NCBI GenBank assembly: GCA_905182425.1
Contig: CAJJBP010000011.1
Span: 1 to 64,000, forward strand
Reading direction: 5' to 3'
DNA: 64,000 nucleotides
From: an uncultured Planktomarina sp.
GTDB taxonomy: Bacteria; Pseudomonadota; Alphaproteobacteria; Rhodobacterales; Rhodobacteraceae
Part shown: one piece after another, positions 60,707 through 64,000 of the stretch
Layout of the letters: each line of letters begins with the position of its first letter
Numbering within the stretch: position 1 is the stretch's first letter
Translations under genes and position numbers: made by a program
Notes under the pieces: generated by a model
Databases searched by the model: none
Seen by the model: only the letters and a program-made list of their open reading frames with translations
Told to the model about the DNA's origin: nothing

Positions 60707-62056
60707 ATGACTGTTGCTCTTGTGATCCTCGCGGCCGGTAAAGGTACACGGATGCAATCTGATATTCCAAAAGTTCTTCATGAAGTAGCGGGCGCCTCTT
60801 TACTGGCACATACCCTTAAAGCCGGGCAATCTCTGCAACCTTCGCGTACAATAATTGTTGCAGGACATGGCGCGCAAGAGATTGAGGTTGCCTCAAAAGC
60901 ATACGACGAAAACTGTGAACTCATCCTACAAACAGAGCAGTTAGGAACCGGACATGCGGTAGAGCAAACTCGCGCCACTTTAGCAGGGTTTAAAGGAAGC
61001 GTAATTGTTCTTTATGGCGACACACCTCTGATCTCCGCCAAAACTTTGAAGCGGTTGAACGACAGTTTGGTAACTTCAGCAGTTTCAGTTTTAGGCTTTC
61101 AAGCTACAGATCCCGGAAAATATGGTAGGCTGATTACACAAGGTGATAAACTTGATAGGATTGTCGAATTCAAAGATGCCTCAGACGAAGAACGCAGCAT
61201 TAAACTGTGCAACAGTGGCGTGATGGGCATCTCTGCCCCATTGCTATTTGAGCTTTTGTTGCAGTTGGACAATAAAAACGCCGTTGGAGAATACTACTTA
61301 ACGGATATCGTAGCCTTAGCGACAGCACAAAACGCAACATGTACTATAGTTCAGTGCGATGAGTCGGAAACATTGGGCGTTAATAGCCGCGTTGAACTGG
61401 CACAAGCCGAACACACTTTTCAAACGATACGTCGAGCGGAAGCACTTAAGATTGGCGTTACAATGCCAGCCCCAGAAACAGTCCATTTTTCCTTTGACAC
61501 TATCATTGGGCGAGACACTGTAATTGAACAAAACGTAGTTTTTGGACCCGGTGTCACTGTTGAAAATGGTGCTCGTATTCGGTCTTTCTCTCACCTGGAA
61601 GGCGCACATATCTCTGATGGTTGCATTATAGGCCCTTATGCCCGTCTGCGTCCAGGAGCAGAGCTTGCTGAAAACGTTAAAATTGGAAATTTTGTTGAGG
61701 TCAAAGCGAGCACTTTGCATGAAAATGTTAAAGTTAATCATCTTTCCTACATCGGAGACGCTAATATCGGGGCGCGTACGAATATCGGAGCAGGAACCGT
61801 TACGTGCAATTATGATGGCGCAATGAAACACCAGACCAAAATCGGGCAGGACGTGTTTATCGGTTCAAACACAATGCTGGTAGCGCCTGTAAAGATCGGG
61901 GATGGAGCCTTAACTGCAAGTGGCTCTGTGATTGTTAATGATGTCCCAAGTGGGGCATTGGCTTTGGGGAGGAGCAAGCAGGTTAACAAACCTGGGTTGG
62001 CATTTAAATTAATGAAAAAATTCAAGGCAATTAAAGTTTCTAAAAAGGGTAATTAA
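60707..62056 (+). CDS. glmU: Bifunctional GlmU (GlcN-1-P acetyltransferase / UDP-GlcNAc pyrophosphorylase)
   Basis: Makes UDP-GlcNAc for peptidoglycan and LPS. The N-terminal uridyltransferase domain has [22 protein letters not shown] and [22 protein letters not shown] and [12 protein letters not shown] follow. The C-terminal half is a left-handed beta-helix of hexapeptide repeats (for example [32 protein letters not shown]) with the catalytic His in [13 protein letters not shown]. Length (449) is normal. It is followed by glmS one base later, so the two are coupled. Confidence 0.97.
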   Translation: MTVALVILAAGKGTRMQSDIPKVLHEVAGASLLAHTLKAGQSLQPSRTIIVAGHGAQEIEVASKAYDENCELILQTEQLGTGHAVEQTRATLAGFKGSVIVLYGDTPLISAKTLKRLNDSLVTSAVSVLGFQATDPGKYGRLITQGDKLDRIVEFKDASDEERSIKLCNSGVMGISAPLLFELLLQLDNKNAVGEYYLTDIVALATAQNATCTIVQCDESETLGVNSRVELAQAEHTFQTIRRAEALKIGVTMPAPETVHFSFDTIIGRDTVIEQNVVFGPGVTVENGARIRSFSHLEGAHISDGCIIGPYARLRPGAELAENVKIGNFVEVKASTLHENVKVNHLSYIGDANIGARTNIGAGTVTCNYDGAMKHQTKIGQDVFIGSNTMLVAPVKIGDGALTASGSVIVNDVPSGALALGRSKQVNKPGLAFKLMKKFKAIKVSKKGN

Positions 62057-62057
62057 A

Positions 62058-63880
62058 ATGTGTGGTATTGTTGGGGTTTTAGGACAAAACGAAGTTGCCC
62101 CTATTTTGGTTGAAGCCTTGAAGCGTCTCGAATATCGCGGGTATGACAGCGCCGGAATTGCCACCGTTAATAATGGAACACTTGAGCGTCGGCGTGCTTT
62201 AGGAAAACTTGTTAACTTATCTGATCTTTTAGTCCATAATCCATTAGCTGGAAAATCTGGTATCGGCCACACCCGTTGGGCCACTCACGGCGCACCTACC
62301 ACTTTGAATGCACACCTTCTCAATCAGGTAATTTAGTAGTAGTTCATAACGGAATTATAGAAAACTTTAAAGAGTTACGCACCGAACTTGAAGCGCATGG
62401 TATTGGGTATAAAACAGATACTGATACCGAAACCGTAGCCCTATTAACTCAACACTACATGTCGCGCGGACACTCCCCGCGTGAGGCTTCTGAGCTAACA
62501 GTCGGACGCCTTGAAGGTTCATTTGCATTAGCATTTTTATTCCATGGCGAAGACGACCTTTTGATAGCCGCCCGAAAAGGTTCACCGTTAGCAATCGGAC
62601 ATGGAAGCGGTGAAGTGTATATTGGTTCTGACGCTATCGCATTGGCGCCATTGACCAACAAAATAACTTATCTTGAAGAAGACGACTTTGCAGTTTTGAC
62701 CCGCGACAGTATTAAAATTTGGGACAAGAACGGCCAGCTTGCAAAAAGATCCATACGGGCAATCGTAATTGATACGACCCATGTAGATAAGGCCGGATAT
62801 AAACATTTCATGGCAAAAGAAATTGCCGAACAACCGTCAACTTTGGAGCGCACCCTTTCTAATTATATAACTTCCGACGGCCTAGACATCAGGGTCCCTC
62901 AAAGTGATTTGGACTTGGCGCAAATTGACCGGATCACTATGGTTGCTTGCGGCACTGCTTTTTATGCGGCTTTGACCGCAAAATACTGGTTTGAGAAAAT
63001 TGCGCGTGTCCCAGTTGAGGTCGATATTGCATCTGAGTTTAGGTACCGTGAGCCGCCTGTTTCCCCCGGAACCAGTGCACTTTTTGTTAGCCAATCCGGT
63101 GAAACTGCTGATACTTTGGCAGCACTACGGTACATGACAAGTCAAAACGCGGCTATCATCTCAGTAGTAAATGTTGAAGAAAGCTCAATAGCACGAGAAA
63201 GTGATTTGGTGCTTCCTATTCATGCAGGCATAGAAATTGGTGTCGCCTCAACCAAGGCTTTTACCGCTCAACTCACCGTTTTAGCAATGCTCGCTTTGAA
63301 AGTAGGTCGGGTACGGGGAACTATTACGGACGATGAATTTAGATCACATTTGGCCGATATCAAACGAATCCCTATTCTAATCAACCAAGCATTAAGCATC
63401 GAAAACCCAGTTAAAAAACTGGCGGGGAAACTGGCAACAGCACAAGATATATTGTTTCTTGGTCGTGGATCGATGTACCCACTGGCCATGGAAGGTGCAT
63501 TAAAGCTTAAAGAAATAAGCTACATCCATGCTGAGGGCTACGCATCAGGAGAGTTGAAACATGGACCTATTGCTTTAGTAGACAAGAAAGTTCCAATCGT
63601 CGTAATGGCTCCACACGACAGCTTGTTTGAAAAATCAATATCAAACATGCAAGAGGTGATGGCGCGCGCCGGAAAAGTTTTACTATTATCCAGCAAATCA
63701 GGCCTAGACTTAGCCGCGGATGGTGTGTGGGCCACACTTACAATGCCAGACGCACCGGAATTGATAACGCCTATCATATACGCGATCCCCGCCCAACTAT
63801 TGGCATATCATACAGCCGTTGCTAAAGGCACTGATGTTGATCAGCCTAGAAACTTAGCAAAGTCAGTAACGGTGGAATAA
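62058..63880 (+). CDS. glmS: Glutamine-fructose-6-phosphate aminotransferase (frameshifted)
   Basis: Makes glucosamine 6-phosphate, precursor for GlmU. Catalytic C2 in [17 protein letters not shown] and TRWATHGAP follow. A base is missing near 62315-62316 (CC should be CCC), after which [23 protein letters not shown] is restored and continues through two SIS domains ([60 protein letters not shown]) to the C-terminal [13 protein letters not shown]. Restored length is about 607 residues. Its stop directly abuts the next ATG. Confidence 0.95.
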
Positions 63881-64000
63881 ATGCTTATAGAAGATGCCAT
63901 TGCGTCACTTCAAGTCCATGAAGTACCTGACCGGGCGGCAAAAATGCGTTTGTATCATAAAGTAGACCGGGCCTATTGGGGAATTTCAAATCCTGCTATC
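63881..64000 (+). CDS. DNA alkylation repair (AlkD-like) protein, 3'-truncated
   Basis: The first 40 codons are visible (MLIEDAIASLQVHEVPDRAA then KMRLYHKVDRAYWGISNPAI). The YHKVDRxYxGxxNPxI pattern is typical of the HEAT-like DNA alkylation repair family in Rhodobacterales, where it follows glmS. The start ATG immediately follows the glmS TAA. The rest lies outside the window. Confidence 0.6.
   Translation, partial: MLIEDAIASLQVHEVPDRAAKMRLYHKVDRAYWGISNPAI

Noticed and set aside
61316-61831. 171-codon ORF on the minus strand opposite glmU
   Set aside because: Lies wholly within the clear glmU coding region; composition reflects the beta-helix repeats of glmU.
60594-62057. glmS riboswitch/ribozyme or other riboswitch upstream of glmU-glmS
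   Set aside because: Only a 113-base gap precedes glmU and one base precedes glmS; no conserved riboswitch core is visible.

Overview
The window is a gene-dense, low-to-moderate GC chromosomal segment of an alphaproteobacterium, most likely Rhodobacterales (Roseobacter-clade type). The evidence is gene order and protein content: sdhCDAB with mesaconyl-CoA hydratase, Mcl2-type lyase and malate dehydrogenase nearby; dnaB-alr-mlaE-mlaF-radA-cvpA-purF; surE-pcm-nlpD; tatABC; a complete 14-gene nuo operon with small accessory ORFs (including a DUF5337 protein) running into birA-coaX-rnj; and a leucine-degradation (liu) operon. The short intergenic gaps, the many 1-4 bp stop/start overlaps and the absence of transposons suggest a streamlined marine lineage. 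I found no rRNA, tRNA, CRISPR array, prophage or insertion sequence.

Layout. 1-524: end of a DMT-family permease. 521-6663 (minus): sdhB, a small secreted protein, sdhA, sdhD, sdhC, then mch, a DUF1737 protein and mcl2 (TCA cycle plus ethylmalonyl-CoA-type C4/C5 acyl-CoA chemistry). 6773-9389: TauE-type permease (minus), mdh (plus), a broken DUF1127-like gene and a small membrane protein (minus). 9627-19514 (plus): pyrC, pyrE, dnaB, alr, mlaE, mlaF, radA, cvpA, purF. 19527-24058: a P450 (minus) next to a divergent SDR gene, then surE, pcm and an NlpD-like lipoprotein (plus). 24080-29065 (minus): DUF815 ATPase, tatCBA, an orphan ABC ATPase and an atypical SDR. 29648-33142 (plus): prfC and a DEAD-box helicase. 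33262-51735 (minus): nuoA to nuoN, birA, coaX, rnj as one long transcription unit. 51861-59159 (minus): liuA to liuC with two unknown genes inside, behind a promoter/operator at 59175-59217. 59356-59851: decayed MmgE/PrpD remnant. 59925-64000: gph (minus), then glmU, glmS and the start of a DNA alkylation repair gene (plus).

The genes form a mostly housekeeping map: respiration (Complex I and II), TCA cycle, nucleotide synthesis, replication and repair, cell-envelope maintenance (Mla, Tat, NlpD, GlmU/GlmS, Alr) and leucine catabolism to acetyl-CoA and acetoacetate.

A dominant oddity is that at least fifteen conserved, mostly essential genes carry single-base indels, mostly insertions. sdhA and sdhB are so densely affected that they look like low-quality consensus. 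These are best read as sequencing or assembly errors, not real pseudogenes, and one of them creates a false alanine racemase-MlaE fusion. I did not find a convincing wholly new multi-gene system. The better leads are the operator at liuA, paired DnaA boxes before dnaB, a 41-codon ORF between nuoC and nuoD, and unknown small genes embedded in the sdh, nuo and liu operons.
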